Shown here: positions 16,868-25,068 of the stretch, piece by piece | Layout of the letters: every line of letters starts with the position of its first letter | Position numbering within the stretch: position 1 is the first letter of the stretch | NCBI GenBank assembly: GCA_017301975.1 | Contig: JAFLEI010000007.1 | Coordinates: forward strand, 1-64,000 | From: Verrucomicrobiota bacterium | GTDB taxonomy: Bacteria; Verrucomicrobiota; Verrucomicrobiia; Verrucomicrobiales; Verrucomicrobiaceae | Direction of reading: 5' to 3' | Length of the DNA stretch: 64,000 bases | Position numbers and translations under genes: made by a program | Notes under the pieces: generated by a model | What the model saw: only the letters and a program-made list of their open reading frames with translations | Databases searched by the model: none | What the model was told of the DNA's origin: nothing

Positions 16868-18190
16868 ATGAACGCCCTCCTCGCCAGCACCCCCGTCCCG
16901 CGTGATCTTCCTCTGCCGCTGCCTGTGCCGGAATGGCTGCTCGTGGTCTGCCTCGTCGCCTTTTTTCTCGTTCACATCCTATTTGTCAATCTCATGGTCG
17001 GCGGTTCGGTGCTCGTCGTCATCGCAGAGTGGATGGGCTTGAAAAACAAACGCTGGGATGCGCTTGCGCATGAAATCGCTCAGACGGTGACTGTTAACAA
17101 AAGTCTCGCGGTCGTGATGGGCATCGGGCCGCTGCTGTGCATCAACCTGCTCTACACGATGCAGTGGTATTCCGCCAATGCGCTTACCGGCCACGCGTGG
17201 CTGCTCATCGTTCCGCTCGTCATCGTGGCCTTCCTGCTCACCTACCTGCATAAATACACCTGGGACAAGTGGAGCAGCGGCGGCAGGAAGACACTGCACC
17301 TGCTCATCGGCATCACGGCGATGCTGCTGTTCTTCTTCATCCCGCTGATCTTTCTCGCGAATGTGAACCTCATGCTCTTTCCAAGCGAGTGGGAGAAGGT
17401 GCGGGGCTTCTTCTCCAGCCTGAGCATCGGCAATGTGCTGCCGCGCTACCTGCACTTCATGGCCGCCAGCATCGCCATGACGGGCCTCTTCCTGGCCGGA
17501 TGGTTCGGCCGTAAAAACGCCGACCTCGCGCACCTCGGTGACTTCACGCGCCCGGAACTGCGCCGCCTGTTTTACCAAGTGTGCGCCTATGTCACGCTCG
17601 GCCAGTTCGTGCTCGGCCCGCTGCTGCTTTTCACACTGCCCCCCGCCGGCATCACGACGCAGGTTTATCTCATCATCTTCTCCGGCGCTGCGGTCGGGCT
17701 TCTGACGCTGTGGATGCTGTTTGGCGAGTTGAAGCGCGACGACACGCGTATCGGCAGCCGCTACGGGCTCATCGTGGCTCTCTTCTCCATCGTCGTGCTG
17801 GGCATGGGAAGCGGACGTCACGTGTACCGGGAAGCAGCGCTCGCCGGCCACAAAGCCGCGATCAAAGACCGCACCGAGCGCTACGCCGCCGCGCTGGCCG
17901 AGTTCAACAAGAACCTTGCCGCAGCACCCGCACCCGCAGAGCAAACGGCGGAGCAGCTTTTCATCAACTGCGCCGCCTGCCACGCGCCAAATGTGAAGCT
18001 GGTCGGCCCGCCGCTCACCGAGATCGCGCAGCTCTACGCGGGCAATCCTGATGGCATCGTTACCTGGGCCAAAGCACCCGGCAAAAAACGCCCCGAACTG
18101 CCCCAGATGCCCCCCATGATCCATCTCGGCGAAGCAAACCTCCGCAAGATCGCCGAACTCATGCTGGAGAAAGGCGCCGCGGCACAATGA
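16868..18190 (+). CDS. Second bd-related membrane protein with C-terminal haem c domain
   Basis: 440 residues, ten base pairs after the preceding gene. About nine helices (PEWLLVVCLVAFFLVHILFVNLMVGGSVL, VNKSLAVVMGIGPLLCINLLYT, LPRYLHFMAASIAMTGLFLAGWFG) resemble a CydA-like bundle. The C-terminus has a haem c site FINCAACHAPNVKLVGPP and distal Met candidates PQMPPMIHLGE. Together the two genes would give a two-subunit membrane complex with two periplasmic haems c. Oxygen or another acceptor as substrate is unproven. Confidence 0.72.
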   Translation: MNALLASTPVPRDLPLPLPVPEWLLVVCLVAFFLVHILFVNLMVGGSVLVVIAEWMGLKNKRWDALAHEIAQTVTVNKSLAVVMGIGPLLCINLLYTMQWYSANALTGHAWLLIVPLVIVAFLLTYLHKYTWDKWSSGGRKTLHLLIGITAMLLFFFIPLIFLANVNLMLFPSEWEKVRGFFSSLSIGNVLPRYLHFMAASIAMTGLFLAGWFGRKNADLAHLGDFTRPELRRLFYQVCAYVTLGQFVLGPLLLFTLPPAGITTQVYLIIFSGAAVGLLTLWMLFGELKRDDTRIGSRYGLIVALFSIVVLGMGSGRHVYREAALAGHKAAIKDRTERYAAALAEFNKNLAAAPAPAEQTAEQLFINCAACHAPNVKLVGPPLTEIAQLYAGNPDGIVTWAKAPGKKRPELPQMPPMIHLGEANLRKIAELMLEKGAAAQ

Positions 18191-18196
18191 CGGGGC

Positions 18197-18655
18197 TTAA
18201 CTCTGCCGCATCCAGGCCAGCAGGCGGTCCGCTGGCTGGAAGCCACTGGTTTGCGCCACGAGTTTGCCGTTTCGCAGCAGTGCAAAGGCGGGGATGCCCT
18301 GAACGCGGAACTGGCTGGCGATGTCCTGCCGCTCGTCGGTGTTCACTTTGACGAGTATGGCAGAGCCTGCGGCCTTGGCGGCGGCTTTGGCAAACTCCGG
18401 AGCCATCATCTGGCAGGGACCGCACCATGGGGCCCAGAAGTCGATGACCACCGGCAGCGTGCTCTGGGTGACGAGCGCGGCGAAGTCGGATGCGCTGGTG
18501 ATTTCGACCGGTTCGGCCACATGAGGCAGTTCGGCCTTGCAGGAGCCGCAGCGGCCCTGCTGGGCGGCTTTGGCGTAGGCGATGCGGTTGGCGGTGCCGC
18601 AGGCGGGACAGGGCAGGATGATGCCGCGTTCATCGGCGGTCAGGTGTGGGCTCAT
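18197..18655 (-). CDS. Thioredoxin with N-terminal zinc ribbon (thioredoxin 2 type)
   Basis: 152 residues. The N-terminus has two CxxC knuckles (PCPACG and GRCGSCKAE), as in TrxC, followed by a thioredoxin domain with VIDFWAPWCGPCQMMAPEF and the cis-Pro loop FRVQGIPAFALLRNG. It reduces disulfides or persulfides in the cytoplasm; zinc-ribbon thioredoxins respond to oxidative stress. It diverges from the sulfide:quinone-oxidoreductase-like gene across a region with the shared operator, linking it to the sulfur regulon. Confidence 0.92.
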   Translation of the reverse strand: MSPHLTADERGIILPCPACGTANRIAYAKAAQQGRCGSCKAELPHVAEPVEITSASDFAALVTQSTLPVVIDFWAPWCGPCQMMAPEFAKAAAKAAGSAILVKVNTDERQDIASQFRVQGIPAFALLRNGKLVAQTSGFQPADRLLAWMRQS

Positions 18656-18688
18656 AAATGACAAGATTGAGGCGGGATTAATTATTGT

Positions 18689-18710
18689 ATATACGCATAC
18701 ACGCATATAG
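18689..18710. promoter_or_regulatory. Candidate operator shared with the ArsR promoter
   Basis: The 86-bp region between the thioredoxin and flavoprotein genes holds TATACGCATA (18689-18698) followed by CACGCATATAG (18700-18710). The last ten bases, ACGCATATAG, are identical to 5261-5270 upstream of the ArsR regulator. Two overlapping half-sites in a divergent promoter suggest one regulator acting on both genes. Confidence 0.6.
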
Positions 18711-18741
18711 AAGATACTGCAACACAACCTTCCAATCCTCC

Positions 18742-19971
18742 ATGAGCAAGCACCTTCTTATTCTCGGCGGCGGCACGGCCGGCACCATCATGGCCAACAA
18801 CCTGCGCCGGCGACTGCCCGCGTCCGAGTGGAGCATGACGGTGGTGGACCGCTCAGAAAAGCACCTCTACCAGCCGGGGCTGCTCTTCCTGCCCTTCGGC
18901 AAATATGAGGAAAGCGAAATCATCCGGCAGACCCGCGATTTCATTCCGGGCGGCGTCGAGTTCATTCAGGCGGAGGTGGATCAAATCATTCCCGAAGACC
19001 ATGCCGTCACGATCAAGGACGGGCGCACGCTGAAATACGACCTGCTGATTGTGGCCACGGGCTGCCGCACAGCGCCGGAGGAGACGGCGGGCATGCTGGG
19101 GCCCAAGTGGCGGGTGAACGTGCATGATTTCTATACCTTGGACGGTGCACGCGCGCTGCGTGAGACGCTCAAAACCTTCAGCGGCGGGCGTGTGGTGGTG
19201 CACATCAACGAGATGCCGATCAAGTGTCCGGTAGCCCCGCTGGAGTTCACCTTCCTGGCCGATTCGTTCTTCCGCGAGCAGGGCATCCGTGACAAAGTAA
19301 CCCTGACCTATGTGACCCCGCTCTCCGGTGCGTTTACCAAGCCGAAGTCCTCGAAAAAACTGGGTCACCTGCTCGGAGACAAAGGCATCGAACTCGTGAC
19401 CGAGTTCGTGGCGGAGAAGGTGGATCAGGAAAACAACAAGCTGGTGTGCTTCGATGGGCGCGAGGTGCCCTATGACCTGCTTGTCACCATCCCGACGAAC
19501 ATGGGAGATACCACGGTTCGGCGCTCCGCCCTGGGAGATGATCTGGATTTCATCGCCACGCAAAAGCACACGCTGCAGTCCGTCGAGTACAAGGATGTCT
19601 TTGTCATCGGCGATGCCACGAATCTGCCCGCGTCCAAAGCGGGCTCCGTGGCTCACTTTGAAAGCGAAACTCTCGCAGACAACATCCTGCGCTACATCGC
19701 AGGTCAGCCGCTCAAGGAGGAATTCGACGGGCACTCCAACTGCTTCATCGAGTCCGGCAACGGCAAGGCGCTGCTGATCGACTTCAATTACGAGTACGAG
19801 CCGCACGAAGGCCCCTTCCCCTTCGCCTTCGGCCCCATGCGCCTGCTGGAGGAGAGCCGCGTGAACCACTGGGGCAAGCTGGCCTTCCGCCACATCTACT
19901 GGAACGTCCTTCTTCGCGGCCTGCCTCTGCCAGGCATCAGCCGCCAGAAAAAGAAGCCGGCTGAAGCGTAA
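18742..19971 (+). CDS. Sulfide:quinone oxidoreductase-like FAD protein
   Basis: 409 residues: N-terminal FAD site LLILGGGTAGTIMANNLRRR, second dinucleotide motif in KYDLLIVATGCRT, and C-terminal FAD segment VFVIGDATNLPASKAGSVAHFESE. Cys162 (IKCPVAPLEF) and Cys334 (GHSNCFIESG) match the redox cysteines of SQR-type flavoproteins, and the C-terminus (WGKLAFRHIYWNVLLRG) looks like a membrane-binding amphipathic region. It would oxidise sulfide to sulfane sulfur and feed electrons to quinone. TusE and DsrE2-like genes follow in the same direction. Confidence 0.87.
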   Translation: MSKHLLILGGGTAGTIMANNLRRRLPASEWSMTVVDRSEKHLYQPGLLFLPFGKYEESEIIRQTRDFIPGGVEFIQAEVDQIIPEDHAVTIKDGRTLKYDLLIVATGCRTAPEETAGMLGPKWRVNVHDFYTLDGARALRETLKTFSGGRVVVHINEMPIKCPVAPLEFTFLADSFFREQGIRDKVTLTYVTPLSGAFTKPKSSKKLGHLLGDKGIELVTEFVAEKVDQENNKLVCFDGREVPYDLLVTIPTNMGDTTVRRSALGDDLDFIATQKHTLQSVEYKDVFVIGDATNLPASKAGSVAHFESETLADNILRYIAGQPLKEEFDGHSNCFIESGNGKALLIDFNYEYEPHEGPFPFAFGPMRLLEESRVNHWGKLAFRHIYWNVLLRGLPLPGISRQKKKPAEA

Positions 19972-19993
19972 TGATCAACCCAACCCAACCATC

Positions 19994-20305
19994 ATGAAAA
20001 AAACCATCGCAGGAACTGAAGTGGACGTGAACGAGGAGGGCTACCTCACCGACGCGTCCCAATGGAACGAAGCCATCGCCGCAGCCATCGCCACGGAAGA
20101 AGGCATCGGAGCGCTGACCGACGCCCACATGAAAGTGGTGCGCTACCTGCGCGAGCAACAGGCCAAAGGCGCGGCCCTGACCATCCGAAGCATGGGCAAG
20201 AGCGGCGTGGTGACGACCAAGGAACTTTACGATCTCTTTCCCGGCGGCCCGCTGAAGAAGTCCTCCAAAATTGCCGGCATTCCCAAGCCCGTCGGCTGCA
20301 TTTAA
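19994..20305 (+). CDS. tusE: TusE/DsrC-family sulfur carrier
   Basis: 103 residues with the family start (AGTEVDVNEEGYLTDASQWNEAIA), a helical core with LTDAHMKVVRYLREQQ, and C-terminal arm KIAGIPKPVGCI. The penultimate Cys is the sulfur-carrying residue of TusE/DsrC. The second Cys that true dissimilatory DsrC has about ten residues earlier is absent (KKSSKIAG), so this is a TusE/carrier type rather than a sulfite-reductase partner. It lies 22 bases after the SQR-like gene and should accept sulfur made there. Confidence 0.87.
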   Translation: MKKTIAGTEVDVNEEGYLTDASQWNEAIAAAIATEEGIGALTDAHMKVVRYLREQQAKGAALTIRSMGKSGVVTTKELYDLFPGGPLKKSSKIAGIPKPVGCI

Positions 20306-20324
20306 TCCCCCACCCTTCACGACC

Positions 20325-20852
20325 ATGAGCACTCCAGACGACAAACAACCCGTGAAAAAAATTTCCATCATCGTGAGCAAAGGCTCGCTGGATGGCATTT
20401 ACCCAGCCCTGATCATGGCCAACGGCGCACGCATGGAGGGCATCGAGGCCTCGCTGTTTTTCACCTTCTTCGGCCTGAACGCGCTGGCCAACAAGACACT
20501 GGACCACCTGAAGGTCTCCACGGTGGGCAATGCCGCGCTGAACATGGCCATGCCCATGCTCGGCCTGCCCATCACGATGCCCTTCCCCACGGTGATGGGC
20601 GCCATCCCGGGCGTGTCCGCCTTTGCCACGCACCTCATGAACAAGGAGATGGAGAAGCTGGACATCCCGCCGGTGCGCGAATTCCTCGAACTCATCTCCG
20701 ACTCCGGCGGCAAGATTTTCGCCTGCAAGCTGGCGATGGACATGTTCAAGCTGAAGAAGGAAGACCTGATGGACCGCGTGGATGACGTGCTGACCGTGGG
20801 CCAGTTCTATGAGGAGTCAGCGGGCGCGGGCACGCACATCCTTTTCACCTGA
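20325..20852 (+). CDS. DsrE2-like cytoplasmic sulfur-transfer protein
   Basis: 175 residues: KKISIIVSKGSLDGIYPALIMANGARMEGIEASLFFTFFGLNAL, a hydrophobic stretch (MAMPMLGLPITMPF) and the conserved Cys in DSGGKIFACKLAMDMFKL. This matches the DsrE/DsrF/DrsH-like (DsrE2) group, which moves sulfane sulfur between rhodanese, TusA and DsrC-like carriers. It is the third gene of the SQR-TusE-DsrE2 operon. It is unrelated in sequence detail to the exported DsrE protein at 6092-6574. Confidence 0.86.
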   Translation: MSTPDDKQPVKKISIIVSKGSLDGIYPALIMANGARMEGIEASLFFTFFGLNALANKTLDHLKVSTVGNAALNMAMPMLGLPITMPFPTVMGAIPGVSAFATHLMNKEMEKLDIPPVREFLELISDSGGKIFACKLAMDMFKLKKEDLMDRVDDVLTVGQFYEESAGAGTHILFT

Positions 20853-20934
20853 TCGCCCCCATGAGCGGCGCTCGTTTGCCGTTGCCTGAGCGACTTAACT
20901 TGGATGAATTCCGCTTCAATTGAACCCGGCTCAC

Positions 20935-21714
20935 TTACCAGTCTCGTATGGATGCATAGTCTTTGACCTTCTTGTCATACTCCAGCCTTAAATAATCCCG
21001 CAAGCTGTCTCGATCCTTAAATGAGAAGTCTTTTTTTAGCGTGCGCAGCGCAGCCTCCGGCAGCTTCTCATTTTTGGCAAACACGGCATCAAAGCCGCGC
21101 TTCTCCACCATTTCCCACAATACACACCTCAACATATTTAAGTATCTGGTGGTATTCAATGGCATCATGTACCGATCATGTTGCAGCCTGACAAGGACCT
21201 CGTCCTGCGGAGGGGTCATCAATTGACGTGCAAATGCCGCGGGAATTTCAATTTTCATCCTGGCATCAGTCCATTTTCTGGCCAGAACACGGTCCAGAGT
21301 GGCGGCCAGCTCTCCGCTGAATTCATGGACTTGATCCAATGGCAGAGATTTTACCGATTTTTTATCAGCAAACATCACGCTAAGTTTGACCATCAGCGAC
21401 ACACAGGAAAAATAGTCGTTAGTCCAACCGTCACCGAGAATTTTCTCTTCCTGGAGCAGCAGCAAGGACATTTTCAAGCCCGCTGAAGGATCCTTAACAT
21501 AAGCCACTTCTTCCAGAGCATCGACAAGATCGCTTTCAAAAGAGCGTGATTCCGCAAGTCCCCTCCACTCCTCGGCATCGACACATCGTCCGCTCATAAG
21601 GGCCGACTCGACCGGGTTTTCCCTTTGCTGTCCTTGGGCGCGAGTCCATGGAGATACAAAGCATAAAACAAGAATCATCACACTGTTGAGGCCATGGGGA
21701 GGTCTGCAAATCAT
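20935..21714 (-). CDS. Exported protein of unknown function
   Basis: 259 residues with a signal peptide (SVMILVLCFVSPWTRAQG). The mature part is mostly helical and charged (DAEEWRGLAESRSFESDLVDALEEV, LDRVLARKWTDARMKIEIPAAFARQL) with a few cysteines. No family was recognised. Its base composition is clearly lower in GC than its neighbours, suggesting recent acquisition or relaxed constraint. It stands alone between two unrelated units. Confidence 0.65.
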   Translation of the reverse strand: MICRPPHGLNSVMILVLCFVSPWTRAQGQQRENPVESALMSGRCVDAEEWRGLAESRSFESDLVDALEEVAYVKDPSAGLKMSLLLLQEEKILGDGWTNDYFSCVSLMVKLSVMFADKKSVKSLPLDQVHEFSGELAATLDRVLARKWTDARMKIEIPAAFARQLMTPPQDEVLVRLQHDRYMMPLNTTRYLNMLRCVLWEMVEKRGFDAVFAKNEKLPEAALRTLKKDFSFKDRDSLRDYLRLEYDKKVKDYASIRDW

Positions 21715-21833
21715 GATGATAAGTTCAGTGACGGTTGTTGAGCCCGAGGATTCTTTTGCCCGCAGGATAGGATGACATGCTCAATGAGGCGAGCCAAAAC
21801 CACGAATCGCATGGAAGGCAACACGCCACCTGA

Positions 21834-22610
21834 TCACCACTGCAGCGTTGACACATCCACCCGCGTCTCGTTGCGGCTTTCCTTGACGATGTGGCCGTCG
21901 GAGAGGTGCAGGACGCGGTCGGCCATGGCGGACATGGCGGCGTTGTGAGTGATGACGACGGTGAGGGTGCCGAGCTCGCGGTTGATGCGCTCGATGGCTT
22001 CCAGCACGGTGATGCCGGTGGTCACATCGAGAGCGCCGGTGGGCTCGTCACAGAGCAGAACCTCGGGTTTTTTGGCGATGGCACGCGCAATGGCCACGCG
22101 TTGCTGCTCGCCGCCGCTGAGCTGGGATGGGAAATGATCCAGCCGGTGGCTCAGACCCACACGTTCCAGAGCATCCTCCGGCTTCATCGGGTCCGGGGCG
22201 ATGTCGGTAATGAGAGCCACGTTTTCACGGGCGGTGAGGCTGGGGATGAGGTTGTAGAATTGAAACACGAAGCCCACGCAGTTGCGGCGGAATTGGGTCA
22301 ATGTGCGCTCGCCCCCCCCGGAGAGGTCCCAGCCTTTGTATCGCAGGGTGCCGGAGGTGGGGATGTCCAGCCCGCCGAGGATGTTGAGCAGCGTGGATTT
22401 GCCGCTGCCGGAGGCGCCCAGCAGCACCACCAGCTCACCGGGGTGGAAATCGAGATCGACCCCCTGCAGGGCCACCACATTGAGGTCTCCTGTGTGGTAC
22501 ACTTTGCGCAGCCCACGGGCCGCAAAGATCGGCTGCTGGCCCCCCGCCAGTGACTGACGGGGATTCGGGGTGCTGGACTGCTGGGGGAGTGGCATCCCCC
22601 CACCTTGCAT
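21834..22610 (-). CDS. ABC transporter ATP-binding protein (LolD/MacB type) without adjacent permease
   Basis: 258 residues: Walker [13 protein letters not shown]-loop [18 protein letters not shown], signature [15 protein letters not shown], Walker [13 protein letters not shown] and VVITHNAAM. It belongs to the subclass that powers FtsX-type permeases, but neither neighbour encodes one, so the partner is elsewhere. The first ~25 residues ([13 protein letters not shown]) are low-complexity; a start at 22595 is also possible. Confidence 0.88.
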   Translation of the reverse strand: MQGGGMPLPQQSSTPNPRQSLAGGQQPIFAARGLRKVYHTGDLNVVALQGVDLDFHPGELVVLLGASGSGKSTLLNILGGLDIPTSGTLRYKGWDLSGGGERTLTQFRRNCVGFVFQFYNLIPSLTARENVALITDIAPDPMKPEDALERVGLSHRLDHFPSQLSGGEQQRVAIARAIAKKPEVLLCDEPTGALDVTTGITVLEAIERINRELGTLTVVITHNAAMSAMADRVLHLSDGHIVKESRNETRVDVSTLQW

Positions 22611-22678
22611 GGCGAAAGGGAATGTGCCAACACGATGATCGGTGGTTGCGTCCGGCTCTCATCGCGCAAGATTAACCG

Positions 22679-23452
22679 ATGCCCATTTTGGCCAGCGACG
22701 ATACACCAGACATTCGCACGACGAGGGTGAAACTCCCCACACGTGAACGCAGCGGCGGACGTACTCTGGTCATCGGCGACATCCACGGCTGCTCGACCGC
22801 GCTGGATCTCATGCTGCAGGAGCTGTCCCCCCGGAGCGAAGACACCCTTGTGACCTTGGGCGATTACGTGGATCGCGGACCGGACAGCCGCGGTGTGGTG
22901 CAGCGCCTGCTGGACCTGGAGAAGCAGGTTCAGCTCGTCCCGCTGATCGGCAATCATGAAATCCTTATGCTCGATGCCCGCAGCCAGCTGCTGGATTCCG
23001 GCTCTTGGTATGGCGTCGGCGGCAGGCAGACCATGCAGTCCTACGGCGCCATGGACATCCCCGACTGGAACGCCATCCCGCAGGAGCACTGGGACTTCCT
23101 GAGCCAGCGCCTCCGCCGCTGGCATGAGACCGACACGCATCTCTTTGCCCACGCGAATTTGAACGCCATGCTACCCATGGATGATCAGAGCGACGACTGG
23201 CTTTTCTGGCGGCGCTTTGATGATTCCCACCCGCATTTCTCCGGCAAGACGCTGATCTGCGGCCACACGGCGCAGAAAAACGGGCTGCCCCTCATCCTTC
23301 CCGGTCGCATCTGCCTCGACACCTGGGCCTACGGAGAGGGCTGGCTCACAGCACTCGACACGGGCACCCAGACCCTGCTGCAGACCAATCAGCGTGGGGA
23401 GGCACGGCGCTACAGTTTCGACGAGGTGCGCATGCTCACCGAAAAAGCGTGA
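22679..23452 (+). CDS. Serine/threonine-type metallophosphoesterase (PPP family)
   Basis: 257 residues with the metal-binding motifs GDIHG (residues ~33-37), GDYVDRGPDS and GNHE, plus CGHTAQKNG for the late histidine. This is the PrpE/PphA-like bacterial PPP phosphatase class, cytoplasmic and Mn-dependent, that may act on phosphoproteins or nucleotides such as Ap4A. The stop overlaps a possible GTG start (23449) of the next gene, so the two are likely in one operon. Confidence 0.88.
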   Translation: MPILASDDTPDIRTTRVKLPTRERSGGRTLVIGDIHGCSTALDLMLQELSPRSEDTLVTLGDYVDRGPDSRGVVQRLLDLEKQVQLVPLIGNHEILMLDARSQLLDSGSWYGVGGRQTMQSYGAMDIPDWNAIPQEHWDFLSQRLRRWHETDTHLFAHANLNAMLPMDDQSDDWLFWRRFDDSHPHFSGKTLICGHTAQKNGLPLILPGRICLDTWAYGEGWLTALDTGTQTLLQTNQRGEARRYSFDEVRMLTEKA

Positions 23453-23463
23453 CCTCCCCCGCC

Positions 23464-25068
23464 ATGACTCGCGCGCGCTGGCTCCTTTCTGCTGCATCTC
23501 TCTCCGCGCTGTGGCTCCTTGGTGCCTTGGTTTGGCTGCCGCATCTGTCGCGGGATCTCAAGGCGGCGGCCCAGGATGTGCTCTCGCAGCAGCCCGCCTT
23601 GCAAAACCGGCTGGGCGGACTGAATCTTGAATTCGACGGCCGGCAGGCCCGACTTTCCGGCAGTGTGCGCACGCTGGAGGACCGCCGCATGGCGGAAAAC
23701 GCCGTGCGCGAAGGGGTGCGCCTGCCTGCACCCCTGTCCGCCGGACTCGGGCGTCATCTCAATCCGGTCAGCGATGTGCTGAGCGAGGTCGAAGTCATCC
23801 CCAGCCCTCCCGGCTGGATGCTGCTGGCCGCGGACGGTGCGCATGCACGCCTGCTGGGCACTGCCGCCAATTCTTATGAGGCGCGTGATCTGGCGCGCAG
23901 CGTGCAGGAGGCCTGGAACCTGCATGGCGGCATGAGCGAAGGCATGCCGGGAATCGACGCTGAAAATCACGACGAAGCCGCCAGCGTCTCCACCACCCTG
24001 CGCACCGTGCCCGCCCCGCAGTCCAGCGTGCAGGCTTGTCTGGTCCGCATCGGCCAGGCATGGAAAGAGCTGACGCTGAACCGGTCTGACGCCGAACTGC
24101 AAACGGAGGCATACGCCATGGGAGTCACTCAGAAGGAGTGGCGGGAGCAGGTGCGCCCGGCCTTGCATGAACTGCGCGCCACCCTGCAACGCCAGCGCCA
24201 GGCACAGGAGGAAGGCGAGCGCCTGGCCCGGCTGCCACCGGGTTATCTTTTCATCGCGGTGCGGGATCAGCAGATCATTCTGCGTGGGGAAGTCGGGACG
24301 GAGGCTATGAAGCGCGGAATTCTTGAAGACGCCCTGGCCACCTTCGCCCCGCGTCGCCTGCATGATGAAATCCGCGTCAGCGCCCAGAGCCGCCCCAGTG
24401 GTGATTTCGGCCCGATCACCACCGCCCTGCTGCCGCAGAAGGGCAAGGATGGGGGAAAATCCTGCTTTCTTGGCTTCAGCGGCGGCGCTTGGAAACGCGT
24501 GGACTGGCAGATCACACCGCGTGAGCAGTCTTGGAAGAGCGATCTGCCATCCGGCCTCGATGCCCGGCTGGTGCAAAATGACGGCGCCATGCTCAGCAAC
24601 TGGCTGCAGGGAGATGAAGCGCAGTCACCCGCTCCATCCCAGCGGGCCGATCCGGCCTTCATCACTCTGGCTCTTTTCGGCACCAAGGCCATCCTTTCAG
24701 GGCAGGTTGCTGAAGAGGCCGTGCGCACCCAGCTCATCGCCGCCGTGCGGCAGGCTTACAGTCCGCGTTTCTTCATCAGCAGCGACGATGTTCATGTGCG
24801 TGGAGACTGCGAGCCCTCCAGTGGCATCCTCAACACTCTCAAGAGCCTGCCCCCGCCGCCTGCGGCCGACAGCGCCGGGATGTTCGCCATTGCGAAACCC
24901 GGCGGCGCCTGGACGCTCATCCCCGTGACACGCGAACTCGTCGAGGCGGGAGGGCTGGCCAAGTCCTCCCTGCTGCCAGCCGGCATTCCCGCCGGCGCGG
25001 TTGAAGAACTCTCTGCCGAGGCCATCGAGCAGCTTCGCCTGCACCTGGCCCATCCTGCTTTTCCCTGA
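23464..25068 (+). CDS. Membrane-anchored protein with BON-like repeats
   Basis: 534 residues: a signal anchor (WLLSAASLSALWLLGALVWLP), then repeated segments of the type LEFDGRQARLSGSVRTLEDRRMAENAVRE, DQQIILRGEVGTEAMKRGILEDAL and FGTKAILSGQVAEEAVRTQLIAAV. These resemble BON domains (beta-alpha units with a GxV centre) found in OmpA-like OOP envelope proteins. No peptidoglycan-binding OmpA motif was seen. The GTG at 23449 would add five residues and overlap the preceding stop. The next gene overlaps by one base, so the two are coupled. Confidence 0.65.
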   Translation: MTRARWLLSAASLSALWLLGALVWLPHLSRDLKAAAQDVLSQQPALQNRLGGLNLEFDGRQARLSGSVRTLEDRRMAENAVREGVRLPAPLSAGLGRHLNPVSDVLSEVEVIPSPPGWMLLAADGAHARLLGTAANSYEARDLARSVQEAWNLHGGMSEGMPGIDAENHDEAASVSTTLRTVPAPQSSVQACLVRIGQAWKELTLNRSDAELQTEAYAMGVTQKEWREQVRPALHELRATLQRQRQAQEEGERLARLPPGYLFIAVRDQQIILRGEVGTEAMKRGILEDALATFAPRRLHDEIRVSAQSRPSGDFGPITTALLPQKGKDGGKSCFLGFSGGAWKRVDWQITPREQSWKSDLPSGLDARLVQNDGAMLSNWLQGDEAQSPAPSQRADPAFITLALFGTKAILSGQVAEEAVRTQLIAAVRQAYSPRFFISSDDVHVRGDCEPSSGILNTLKSLPPPPAADSAGMFAIAKPGGAWTLIPVTRELVEAGGLAKSSLLPAGIPAGAVEELSAEAIEQLRLHLAHPAFP

